DNA of 64,000 bases from DAOPYU01 sp942493245 (GTDB taxonomy: Bacteria; Sumerlaeota; Sumerlaeia; UBA8349). The notes below the pieces were generated by a model that saw only the letters and a program-made list of their open reading frames with translations, was not told the origin of the DNA and made no database searches. Below are positions 42,902 through 53,000 of the stretch, piece after piece (positions within the stretch are counted from its first letter, which is position 1; each line of letters begins with the position of its first letter). The DNA lies in contig OW818685.1 of NCBI GenBank assembly GCA_942493245.1, positions 1,426,001-1,490,000 of the forward strand, read 5' to 3'. Made by a program: the position numbers and the translations under genes.

Positions 42902-45900
42902 CTATTTTTCGGTTTTGTCGTCAAGCGCGGCCGCGATCTTTTGCGCGAGTATTTCCACGTATGGTTCGATCAGCATTCCCCGGGGATAGATATTGATGGT
43001 TTCTATTTTAAGACTTTCACCCAGAATATCGTGCCATCCGAAATACTCTCGTTCGTGTCCTGCAAAAAACGTCTTGGGCTTGAAAAGCAGAACTCGGCCA
43101 GCATATTTCCTGGGGATGTATTCTGTTTGCGCTTTTTCGTTGGCCTGGTTCACGCTTAAGTGAGGGGAGTGGGGGCTATTCTTGTCACCACGACACCTTC
43201 TGTTCGCCAACGAAGACAACCCGATGTTCATTCCCGTTTTCATGCGGCTGATTTCGGTTTGCGCTTTCTGCAGGAAGAATTTCCACTTATTTCTGGGATC
43301 GAGATGCTGCATGTTTTTAAAGTGGAACCACAGGTTCAACACCCTGTTCCAAGACGAGAAAAGCTTATTGGCTGCCCTGCCGAGTTCCTGAATGTTATAG
43401 GTTTCCAGCAGGATTACAAGACCCACTTTGTGGCCTTGATTTTGCAGTTGCAGAGCCATTTCGAGCGTGATCGTTCCGCCCATGCAGTATCCGCCGAAGT
43501 AGTAGGGGCCTTCCGGCTGCACAGACTGGATTTCCTGAATATAACGGCTCGCCAGGGTTTCGAACCTGGGATGGTACTCCTGGTCCGAGAAAAGCCCTTC
43601 GGATTGCACACCATAGACGGGTCGGTTTGGCCCCAGATGCCGCGCAAGATCCCGGTAGAGCAGCACGTTTCCCTCGCCTCCATGAATGAGAAACAACGGC
43701 GGCTGGTCGCCGTGAGGTTGTATCGGTTCGAGGATGCGCCAGACCGGCTTTCGTCCCGTTCGCCGTATTTCTTCAGCCAGCCCTCCCAAGGTAGATACCC
43801 GAAAAAGCGTAGCCAACGGCAAACTTATCCCGAGAATCTTTTCCATTTTTGCAAAGAGTTGCGCCGCGAGAAGCGAATGCCCGCCGATCTCGAAGAAATC
43901 CGCCGTTGTCGAAATGGGTTTGACCTTCAAAAGACTCTCCCAGATAGCGGTCAGTTGTTCTTCCAGATCGTCATGGGGTGCAATGTATTCCGTATCCTCC
44001 CTCTCCTGTCTGGAGTGGATATAGGGGAGAGCCTTGCGGTCCAATTTTCCGTTGGGCGTCTGCGGCAGCGCTTCCACCCTGACGAAGTCGGACGGAACCA
44101 TATAACTCGGCAGGCCCGCCGTCAGGTGTTCTCGCAAGGAAGCGGCCTTGGCGTTTTTACCGACGACATACGCGACCAGGCGCATGTCTCCTCCTGGCGC
44201 AACCTCGCGAACCGCCACCGCGGCCTGTTCTACAGAGGGGTGAGCGATCAATTCCGACTCGATTTCCTCCAATTCGATTCGGAAACCTCGCACTTTCACC
44301 TGTTGGTCCAGGCGGCCCAGAAAATCCAGTTTCCCGTCGGCGCGTCTTTTCACCAGGTCGCCCGTGCGATAAAGACGTCCGGTTCCTTCCGGGATTTCCC
44401 CCTCGGTTTCCGAAACAAACCGCTCCCGCGTCATCTCCTCTTTTCCCAGGTAACCCAGCGCCAGGCCTTCCCCGCCAACCCACAGTTCGCCCGGAATTCC
44501 GATGGGCAGGGGGATTCCTTTGCCGTCCAAAACATGAAACTGTGTGTTGGCGATGGGAAATCCGATCGGCGGAGTCTCCTGGCCCGGTTCGACTCGGCAA
44601 GCCGCAGACCAGACAGTGGTTTCCGTTGGTCCATACAGATTCCAGAGTTCGGCGCCCGTTGCGAGAATTCTGTTTGCGAGATCGCGGGAAAGCGCTTCGC
44701 CGCCACATAGCGCTTTCAGGCCGTTCGCCTTTTGCCATCCCGCCTCCAGTAGAATGCGCCAGGTCACTGGAGTTGCCTGCATGACGGTCGCCCCGGTTTC
44801 TTTCAGCAGGTCTGCCAACGCTTTTCCATCCGATATGCTTTTTCGTTCCGCGATCGCCACCGCAGCCCCACTCACCAGCGGCAACAACAGTTCAAGCACG
44901 GAAATGTCAAACGACAGAGTCGTAACAGCGAGCAAAACGTCCTTGCTTGAAAGCCCCGGTTCGATTCGCATTGATTCCAGAAAATTCGTGATCGCTGAAT
45001 GAGGAACGACGACTCCTTTGGGTTTTCCGGTGGACCCGGATGTGTAGATCACGTAGGCCGGGTCTTTTCCGTTTGCTTTTGCCGGTGGAATCTCCGGGGC
45101 CTCCCGGTTCCAGTCGCCATCCATGAAAATCACTCGGGCGCGGCCGCACTCGGGCAAGTCGCTTTCCAGTTTCTTTTCCGCCAACACCACGTCCAGTCCC
45201 GCGTCCTGCAAAATGTAGTCCAAACGCGTTCTGGGAAAAGCCGGGTCCAACGGCACGTAAGCGCCGCCGGCCTTGTGGATCGCCAGAATAGCCTCCACCA
45301 TTCTTTCGGAACGTTCCAGGAATATGCCCACCCGGGTTCCGGGTCCGACTCCGACGCTTCTCAGATATCGCGCAAACCCGAGGACTCGGTCTGCCAGTTC
45401 GGAGTAACAGACGGTCTTTCCGCCACAAGAAACCGCGAGAGCTTCGGGTGTCCGACGCGCTTGCAACTCGAACAGGTCCACAGCGCGCGCATCCCGTTGA
45501 AAATCTCGTCCCGTCGCGTTCCAATCTCGTTGAAGCCGCCGGTCCTCGTCGGTAAGGAAAGGCAGGAAGCCCACTTTTTCCGAGGGGTTTGCAACCACTC
45601 CCTGCAGCAATTCGAGAAAATGGCCCACCATCCGGCGGGGCGTGGAGGCTTCGAACAACTCCGTGCTGTACTCCACCACGCCCATGATCTCCGATCCCGC
45701 TTCCCACATGTAAAGCGACAGGTCGTATTGGGCTATTCCCCGATCCAGAAATTCCAAGTCAAACTGAACATCCGCCGCTGTCTCCTCCAGCATCGGAAAG
45801 TTTTGAAAGGCGAACATGATCTGATAAAGGGGGTGGTGATTCAGGTCTCGAACGGGTTGAGCGACTTCGATTACCTCTTCGAAAGGCAGGTCGCTATGGG

Positions 45901-48900
45901 CAAAAGCCTCCATCATCGCCTTTTGTACGCGCCCCAAAAGTTCCTGAAAAGAGGGATTGTCCGACAAGTCCACTCGAATAGCTAAAACGTTTAAAAAACA
46001 CCCGATCAGGTTCTCCGACTCCACATGGTTCCGGTTCGCCACCGGGATTCCCACGATGATGTCCGTTTGTCCAGAATAACGCGCCAGGAGAACCTTGAAG
46101 ACCGTCAGCAACGTCATGAAAAGCGTTACACCCGCGTCGGAACTCAATGTTTTTAGCGACGCAGTCAACGTTGAGGATAAATGAATGGGTTCCAGCGCCC
46201 CTTCGTATCGGAACTCAGCCGGACGCGGATAGTCCGACGGCATTTCCAGAATCGGCAGTGGTCCCCGCAATTTCTCTCGCCAGTACCGCTTGTGCTCTTC
46301 CTTGTTCGGCGAAGATTCCCGCCCCTGTTGCCACACCGCATAGTCCAGGTACTGGCACGAAAGTTCCGGTAGCGCGCAGGCCCGTCCCTCGACCAAGGCG
46401 CCGTATATTTGGATGAGGTCTCTCAGGAAAACTCCAAAAGACCAACCGTCGGCTATGATGTGGTGGATAATCGTTGCCAGTAAGCAGTCGTTCTCACTCA
46501 CCCGGATCAGCAATACTCGGAAAAGCGGCCCTTGTTCCATATTCATGGTTTTTCGGGCTTCCCGAGTTACCATCTGCCGCAAGGCTTCATTTCCGGGGAC
46601 AGGCGCCAATTCCTCTACGTTCAGCGCCTCCATCACCAGATTCCCCTCGGTTTTCACCGTGGCATAGGGCTTGCCTTCATCCGAACGAAAAACGGTTCGC
46701 AGGGTTTCATGCCGGGACAGGATGGCTTCCAAAGCGGCCCTCAACACATCCTCGCGTACTTTCCCGGACAACCGAATACCCCAGACCAGGTTATACGAAA
46801 TGTTGTCAGGCTCAATCTTTTGAATGAACCACAATCTCTTTTGCGATGAAGTCAGCGCATTCTTATCCGCTTTGGGAACGAGAGGGATTCGTTCAAATTC
46901 GGATTCTGCGACTCCGAGGCTCGATGTTTTCTCGATTACTTGTGCCAATCGCCTGATGGTGGGGTTCTCAAAAACCGTTGGTACGGGGATTTTGACGCGC
47001 ATTTCCGCCTGAATCCGCGAAATGACCTGAGCGGCCAGAAGCGAATGGCCTCCCAGGTCGAAGAAGTTGTCCTCCGCGCCGATGTCGTCAATGCCCAGAA
47101 GGTTTTCCCAGATGGCCGTGAGAGCCTTTTCTATTCTCTGAGCAGGTGAGGTTGCTTCCGGATTGATGACCTGAAGGCCTCCAATGGATGTGTCGGTATT
47201 GATTTCCCGCTCCTGTAGCGGAACGTGGGACTCCGGATCGGGATTTTTTTTCCGAAACGGGTCAATCCAATGTTTTTTCCGCTCAAAGGGATAGGTTGGC
47301 AGCGGGATGCGACGCCGTTGTTCCGTTTCATGGAAGGCGAACCAGTCAATTTGTGTTCCGGCAAGCCAGAGTTTTCCCACCGTGGTCATGAGGATCTTTG
47401 TGTCTGGCTGATCGTCCTGGGGGTGACGCAAGGTGAAGAGCACAGGCCGCGAGGAAAGCGCCTTGCCATGCTGTCTGACAAACGTGCAAAGCGTATTGCC
47501 GGGTCCCACTTCCAGGAATCCGAGATCGGGATTCTCGAACGTTTCCCGGAGTCCGTCTGAGAACCGGACGGCCTTGCGAATGTGACTGGCCCAGTAGGCG
47601 GGATCCACCGCTTCTTTGTCGGTAATCCAGGTTCCCGTCACATTTGAGAGGAGTGGGATCGTGGGCGCGTTTCGCTGAATCTGACGCACTTTTTCTTCAA
47701 AGGGTTTGACAACAGGCTCCATCATGGCGGAATGAAACGCATGAGACGTACGCAGCCGGCGGAAGACGATTTTTTTCTCACTCAGCAATGTTTCGAACTT
47801 CTCGATGCGATCGAACGGGCCCGATACGACACAGGAGGTCGGCGCGTTGATGGTGGCGATTTCCACCCCTTCGTCAAGCAATGGGAGCGTCTCGTCCGCC
47901 GACAAGGACACGGATGTCATCGCGCCCGCCGGTTGAGCCTCCATCAGGCGGCCTCTCTCGGCCACCAGCAGCAGGGCGTCCTCAAGGCTGAACACACCGG
48001 CCAGGCACGCGGCGACATACTCGCCCAGGCTGTGTCCGATCACCGCTTCGGGAGCGGGCATCCATTCGAGCAGCGTTCTGGCCAGGGCATACTCGGTGGC
48101 GAAGAGCGCGGGTTGCGTGATATGGGTTTGTTGGAGTAGTTCGGCCGCTTTCTCGATCCCGTCCGCATCGGGATACAAGACCTCTCGGATGTCCATCTCC
48201 AGCGCCGGAAGGAGGATATTCGCGCAACGGGCCATTTCCTTTCGGAACACGGGTTCGGATTCGTAGAGTCCGCGTCCCATGTTGGGATATTGGGCGCCTT
48301 GTCCGCTGAACATGAAGACGAGGGGTCTGCCACCGGCATTTGTCTGGCCACTCCAAAGCTGGTCCGACTCATTTTTGTCGAGCACATCGAGCGCATCCGC
48401 GCAATCCCGGCACAACACGATGCGGCGATGCTCAAAAGGCCTGCGACCGACCTGAAGCGTCCAGGCTGCGTCGGCCAGATTCAGGTTCGGAGTCTTTCGG
48501 AAATGCTCGGCCAGATTTCTCGTGGCGGCGTCGAGGGCGGAACCGGTTTTCGCGGAAATGGGGAGAATCAGCCACTCTTTTCCGGACCCCGTCGGTTCCT
48601 CCTCGGGCGCTTCTTCGAGAATGGCATGGGCGTTGGTTCCTCCCACACCCAGGGAACTGACTCCTGCCCGGCGCGGTTCGCCACGGCTTGACCATTCCGA
48701 GAGGACGGTGTTGACAAAAAACGGACTGTTTTCTATGTCGAGTTTAGGATTCGGTGTCTTACAATGCAGACTTGGTGGAATCTGACGATTTTTCAGAGAC
48801 AAAGCGGTCTTGATCAATCCGGCGACGCCGGCCGCGGCGTCGAGGTGACCGATATTACTTTTGACCGATCCGACGGCACAGAACTGTTTTTGATCGGTGG

Positions 48901-49921
48901 AAGCGCGAAAAGACTTTGTAAGCGCTGCGATTTCAATCGGATCGCCCATGGGAGTGCCCGTCCCGTGGGTCTCGATATAGGAAATCGTTTCCGGGCGCAC
49001 TCCGGCCAGGGCATGCGCCAGGGAGATCACCTTTATTTGTCCCTGGACGCTGGGCGCGGTTAACCCGATTTTAAGCGCTCCGTCATTGTTGACCGCAATG
49101 CCTTTGATGACGGCATAGATCGTGTCGTTGTCTTCCAGCGCGTCTTCCAAGCGCTTCAGGACGACGACGCCAGCGCCTTCCCCGAAAACGGTTCCATTCG
49201 CCTCTGCGTCGAAGGCTCGGCAGCGGCCGTCAGGAGAGAATATCTCGCCTTCGTTGTATTGATACCCACTTTTTCTGGGGAAGTTGAGGTAAACTCCGCC
49301 ACAGAGGGCCATGTCGCAGAGGTAATTCTGCAGATTCAAACACCCGACCTGCGTGGCGACCAGGGAAGTGGAACAAGCCGTTTGAATGTCCAGGCTCGGG
49401 CCGGTCAAGTTCAACAAATAGGATGCCCGGGTGGTCAGGTAATTATTGTCGTTTCCGATAATGCCCAGCATGTCTCCCACGGAGTTCCACAGGCCCGGAT
49501 TGGAAAGAAAATTGAGACGAAGATAGTGATTGACGCCGCAACCGGCGAAAACCCCGATTAGCCCCGGGTAAGTATTGGAATCGTACCCCGCATTTTCGAG
49601 CGCTTCCCACGCGCATTCAAGAAACAGGCGGTGCTGCGGATCGGTGATTTGAGCTTCTCTGGGGGTGAATCCGAAAAACGGGGCATCAAACTCTTCCGCA
49701 TTGTCCACAAAACTGCCGCGTTTCACATAGTTCGGGTCGTCGAGCTGGCTGCGATCCACTCCCGCCGCTATCAGTTCTTCGTCCGAGAAGGTCCGTATGG
49801 ATTCCACGCCGTCGCGAAGATTGGCCCAGAAAGCATTGATATCTTTGGCCCCAGGGAAACGACCCGCCATACCGACAATGGCGATCTCATCGGAGAAGTC
49901 TCTCGTTTCGTTTTTCGACAT
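42902..49921 (-). CDS. Hybrid PKS-NRPS: KS-AT-ACP-C-A-PCP-TE
   Basis: 2339 residues. Domains: ketosynthase about 11-435 (Cys183 in DIQTACSTS, His319 in ETHGTGTPMGD, His359 in NIGHLDAAAG); acyltransferase about 533-830 (Ser631 in GHSLGEY, HAFH at 727-730, the malonyl-type motif); ACP with Ser960 in DLGGHSLLA; condensation domain about 1020-1450 (HHIIADG 1153-1159, intact); adenylation domain about 1485-1965 (YTSGSTGKPKG, NLYGPTETT, catalytic Lys1959); PCP with Ser2016 in EIGGHSLLA; thioesterase about 2070-2335. The adenylation specificity residues read D-I-L-Q-L-G-L-V-W-K, close to the known glycine code. No ketoreductase or dehydratase is present, so the malonate unit would stay a beta-ketone. 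The thioesterase has Cys2146 (GGYCMGG) in place of Ser, and the C-terminal His motif is not evident. It follows the first synthetase by 144 bp. Confidence 0.93.
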   Translation of the reverse strand: MSKNETRDFSDEIAIVGMAGRFPGAKDINAFWANLRDGVESIRTFSDEELIAAGVDRSQLDDPNYVKRGSFVDNAEEFDAPFFGFTPREAQITDPQHRLFLECAWEALENAGYDSNTYPGLIGVFAGCGVNHYLRLNFLSNPGLWNSVGDMLGIIGNDNNYLTTRASYLLNLTGPSLDIQTACSTSLVATQVGCLNLQNYLCDMALCGGVYLNFPRKSGYQYNEGEIFSPDGRCRAFDAEANGTVFGEGAGVVVLKRLEDALEDNDTIYAVIKGIAVNNDGALKIGLTAPSVQGQIKVISLAHALAGVRPETISYIETHGTGTPMGDPIEIAALTKSFRASTDQKQFCAVGSVKSNIGHLDAAAGVAGLIKTALSLKNRQIPPSLHCKTPNPKLDIENSPFFVNTVLSEWSSRGEPRRAGVSSLGVGGTNAHAILEEAPEEEPTGSGKEWLILPISAKTGSALDAATRNLAEHFRKTPNLNLADAAWTLQVGRRPFEHRRIVLCRDCADALDVLDKNESDQLWSGQTNAGGRPLVFMFSGQGAQYPNMGRGLYESEPVFRKEMARCANILLPALEMDIREVLYPDADGIEKAAELLQQTHITQPALFATEYALARTLLEWMPAPEAVIGHSLGEYVAACLAGVFSLEDALLLVAERGRLMEAQPAGAMTSVSLSADETLPLLDEGVEIATINAPTSCVVSGPFDRIEKFETLLSEKKIVFRRLRTSHAFHSAMMEPVVKPFEEKVRQIQRNAPTIPLLSNVTGTWITDKEAVDPAYWASHIRKAVRFSDGLRETFENPDLGFLEVGPGNTLCTFVRQHGKALSSRPVLFTLRHPQDDQPDTKILMTTVGKLWLAGTQIDWFAFHETEQRRRIPLPTYPFERKKHWIDPFRKKNPDPESHVPLQEREINTDTSIGGLQVINPEATSPAQRIEKALTAIWENLLGIDDIGAEDNFFDLGGHSLLAAQVISRIQAEMRVKIPVPTVFENPTIRRLAQVIEKTSSLGVAESEFERIPLVPKADKNALTSSQKRLWFIQKIEPDNISYNLVWGIRLSGKVREDVLRAALEAILSRHETLRTVFRSDEGKPYATVKTEGNLVMEALNVEELAPVPGNEALRQMVTREARKTMNMEQGPLFRVLLIRVSENDCLLATIIHHIIADGWSFGVFLRDLIQIYGALVEGRACALPELSCQYLDYAVWQQGRESSPNKEEHKRYWREKLRGPLPILEMPSDYPRPAEFRYEGALEPIHLSSTLTASLKTLSSDAGVTLFMTLLTVFKVLLARYSGQTDIIVGIPVANRNHVESENLIGCFLNVLAIRVDLSDNPSFQELLGRVQKAMMEAFAHSDLPFEEVIEVAQPVRDLNHHPLYQIMFAFQNFPMLEETAADVQFDLEFLDRGIAQYDLSLYMWEAGSEIMGVVEYSTELFEASTPRRMVGHFLELLQGVVANPSEKVGFLPFLTDEDRRLQRDWNATGRDFQRDARAVDLFELQARRTPEALAVSCGGKTVCYSELADRVLGFARYLRSVGVGPGTRVGIFLERSERMVEAILAIHKAGGAYVPLDPAFPRTRLDYILQDAGLDVVLAEKKLESDLPECGRARVIFMDGDWNREAPEIPPAKANGKDPAYVIYTSGSTGKPKGVVVPHSAITNFLESMRIEPGLSSKDVLLAVTTLSFDISVLELLLPLVSGAAVAIAERKSISDGKALADLLKETGATVMQATPVTWRILLEAGWQKANGLKALCGGEALSRDLANRILATGAELWNLYGPTETTVWSAACRVEPGQETPPIGFPIANTQFHVLDGKGIPLPIGIPGELWVGGEGLALGYLGKEEMTRERFVSETEGEIPEGTGRLYRTGDLVKRRADGKLDFLGRLDQQVKVRGFRIELEEIESELIAHPSVEQAAVAVREVAPGGDMRLVAYVVGKNAKAASLREHLTAGLPSYMVPSDFVRVEALPQTPNGKLDRKALPYIHSRQEREDTEYIAPHDDLEEQLTAIWESLLKVKPISTTADFFEIGGHSLLAAQLFAKMEKILGISLPLATLFRVSTLGGLAEEIRRTGRKPVWRILEPIQPHGDQPPLFLIHGGEGNVLLYRDLARHLGPNRPVYGVQSEGLFSDQEYHPRFETLASRYIQEIQSVQPEGPYYFGGYCMGGTITLEMALQLQNQGHKVGLVILLETYNIQELGRAANKLFSSWNRVLNLWFHFKNMQHLDPRNKWKFFLQKAQTEISRMKTGMNIGLSSLANRRCRGDKNSPHSPHLSVNQANEKAQTEYIPRKYAGRVLLFKPKTFFAGHEREYFGWHDILGESLKIETINIYPRGMLIEPYVEILAQKIAAALDDKTEK

Positions 49922-50065
49922 GAGGCCTTACTTCTCACTCTCAACCAGATGGACTCAAGCGCGCCCAACGCGCTTTTCTCTTTTACATCGGCCTACCGAT
50001 GGGCGTCCACGGTTCGTTTTTGCTAAAGACATCAATTTTCGAGAATTCACATAAACACCCGAATG

Positions 50066-53000
50066 TTAGGGTTCCCCCCGGCGTTCTTTCTTCCGTTGCA
50101 GGGCCGCGCGCCTTTTATCGGCCCGGTTTTGGAAATTCTCGTCAGAGGGTGTCGCTGTTGATGGCTTGTGGTCCACAATGGCCGCTACGGCCGAGATCGT
50201 GGGATATTGAAACATGTCGATCATGGAAATGCTCAAGCCGTGGGCCTTGTGAAGCATTTCGATGATTTCCGGAATCAAGATGGAGTGGCCACCCAGATCG
50301 AAGAAGTTGTCCTCCACGCCGACTTGTTCGATTTGTAACACTTCCCGCCAAACAGCGGCAAAAATGCGCTCGGTTTCCGTCCGGGGCGGGACATAGGGCG
50401 CGATTCTATGCTCCAGAAACTGTCGAGTTTTGCTTTCCCGGGAACGGATCATCTCAAGAATCCGACCGGGGAGGCTCAGATCGGTTGCAATTCGTTGCAG
50501 GCTCCTGGGTTCAATCCAGAGTGTTTTCTTTCCTGAAGATACAAGGAGTTCAGATCCGTTCTTCTCCTCCCGTTGGTCATTCGCGTCGCTCGGCTTGCGA
50601 TCCTCCGGGGCGAAAAGAATTTCCGCGGCGCAGCTGGCGGGATATGAGTATCGCAATTCGTCGTTTTCGGCTTTCTGGATCCGACCGCGGGTTTGTTCCA
50701 GGAACTTCAACGCGGGTTGGTTCTTGCGGGTCGGGCGAAACAGCACTTCCACCTGTTGTTTGCCCCGTTCCAGGGCCACCCGCCCCAATTTGGCCAGCAT
50801 CTGGTGTTCGACTCCTCGGCCCAGGGCGCGACAACTCAGCAGAAATGTGTCCGTTTTGAGGCTTTCCCCCTCTGCCTGGAATACGATCAACCCGACAATG
50901 CCGTAGTTGCCGAACCGGTCCTGTACCTCCACCACCAGAATGTCGTGATCCGGCGAGTCCAGGAGCGCTTGCAGATCGTTTTCCGAGCGGCGGATGGTGG
51001 TGGTGTTGAATTGATTGGTACGCAGGGTCAGTTGGGAGGCTCTGGCGATTTGCGAAATCGCGATCGGTGAGATATGGGCTCTTATTTCCAGCCCGGTCAG
51101 GAATTCCTGTAGCGTCAGCGACTCTTTCCGCAGTTGATCTCGATCTTTTTTTTCCTGATAGGAGCGGGTTCTGTTTTTATCCTCCTCGGTGACGTTCCAG
51201 CGATCGAAAACCCAGACGTGGTCGAGAAAACGGGGAATTTCTTCGAGGTTTTGCGGCAGTTCGAGGACCGTGACCTCCGGACAGTTCGAGCGCACATCGG
51301 CACATTCGATGGGATTGTCATCGAGGAAGATGAAACTGTCGAGATTGAGGTTCATTTCTTTCGCCAGGGACCGAATATTTTCCGATTTCGGTTCCCAGTT
51401 GATTCGATAGGAGGCGAGATGTTCCTGTTTCAGGGACATTTCCTGACGTTGAGTGAACACTTTGAAAACGTCATCGGCATTGTTTTTACTGCAGAGGCAT
51501 AGGAGCATACCCGTGTCGTGCAGCGAAACGAAGAAATTCTGAAGCGCCTGGTGGGGAGGACCGATCTGCAGACCGTCCACGCCATCTTCCCCCACAACTC
51601 CCTTCCAGAGGGTTCCATCGCAGTCCAGGACGACCACTTTGTACGGTTCCGAAAGCGTCGCGTGGATGGAACGGGTGATCGCCGTAGCGAAAGAGACGAA
51701 AGACTCGGGTGTGTAGGGGATTGCAGAGTGGTCCGCCAATGGGTTGTCGTATTCGCGAATCGGATAGATCGCACTGAACTTCGATGGACGTATAAAGTGC
51801 CCCCCCACGATTCCTTGAATCTCGGAATCCAGACGCTCCTTGAGGTTTTTGAAAAGCGAGGCTTGGTCCGCATTCTGAAGCGTGGCGGCAGAGGCGGGGC
51901 ATAAGAACACGAAGATTGGCAAGGTGGAGTTTTTCACGGCGAATCGAAGAGCCTGGACCAGTTCATCGGCGGTCCGCTCGATGTGTTGGCTGGATTCGTC
52001 TCGATCAGGTTTGGGCGTGTCGGATCGCCCTGTTTCGCCGTTCAGCCAATCCTCGAATCGGATCAGAACGATATTGACGCCTTCTTTCTCACTCAGAAAG
52101 AGGCTTTGAGGATCGAGCAACTGTTGAAATATCTGGTTGTATGGAGCGATCTCTATGCGGAAGGGCATTCCGAGTTCCTGCATCCAGAATGACAGGGGAC
52201 TTTCGAGCGGCTCGGCAGCGAAAGTGGAAGCGATTGCTATTCTGCCCGTTTGTTTTTCCGCTGAGAGCTGTGCGGACGAAATCCCGGCGTCGGTCGGTGA
52301 CACGGTATCTTTCCCCGATATTTTCAGACCGATATCCGAGAGCGTCGAGTGGGGGTTGTCGGCAATCCGTTCCAGAATATGAACGTATTGCTCGCACATT
52401 TTTCGAACCGTACTCTCCTCAAAAAGGTCCGTATAATACTTCAGAACTCCCTCCAGGGTTCGTCCTGTATCTACGAATTCGAGGGTCAGGTCGAATTGGC
52501 CCTCTTGTTGTTTCATGGGGTAAGGTTCAAGCCTCAGGGGACCGATGGTGGCTGATTCTGAAAATTCAGGCTGTTTCGCGAGAATGAGTGGAACGGCTGG
52601 GCCTACGCTGTTGCGGTTGTTCAGGACAAAAAAAGCCTGAAAAGCCGGCGAACGGTCTGCGTATCTGCGCAGATTCAACATTTTGACGAGGGAGGGGAAA
52701 GGGTAGTCCTGGTTTTCCAATGCGCCCAGGAGCGATTCCCGTGTTTCTGTCAGGCACTCTGAAACCAACGGATCGTTCTGCAGGGTGACCCGAATCGCTA
52801 CCGAATTCATGAAGTAGCCTGATACACGATCAAAATCGGCATTGGTTCGTCCGGCGGCTGGAGTCCCCACCACGATGTCGTTCTGGCCGCTCAGGTCCAT
52901 CAGCAGCAATTGATACGCGGACAAGGCCACAGAAAAAAGAGTGAATCCTCCGTTCGAGGCGGTTTGGCGGACACGGCGATAAAGATCGGACTCGATGCGG

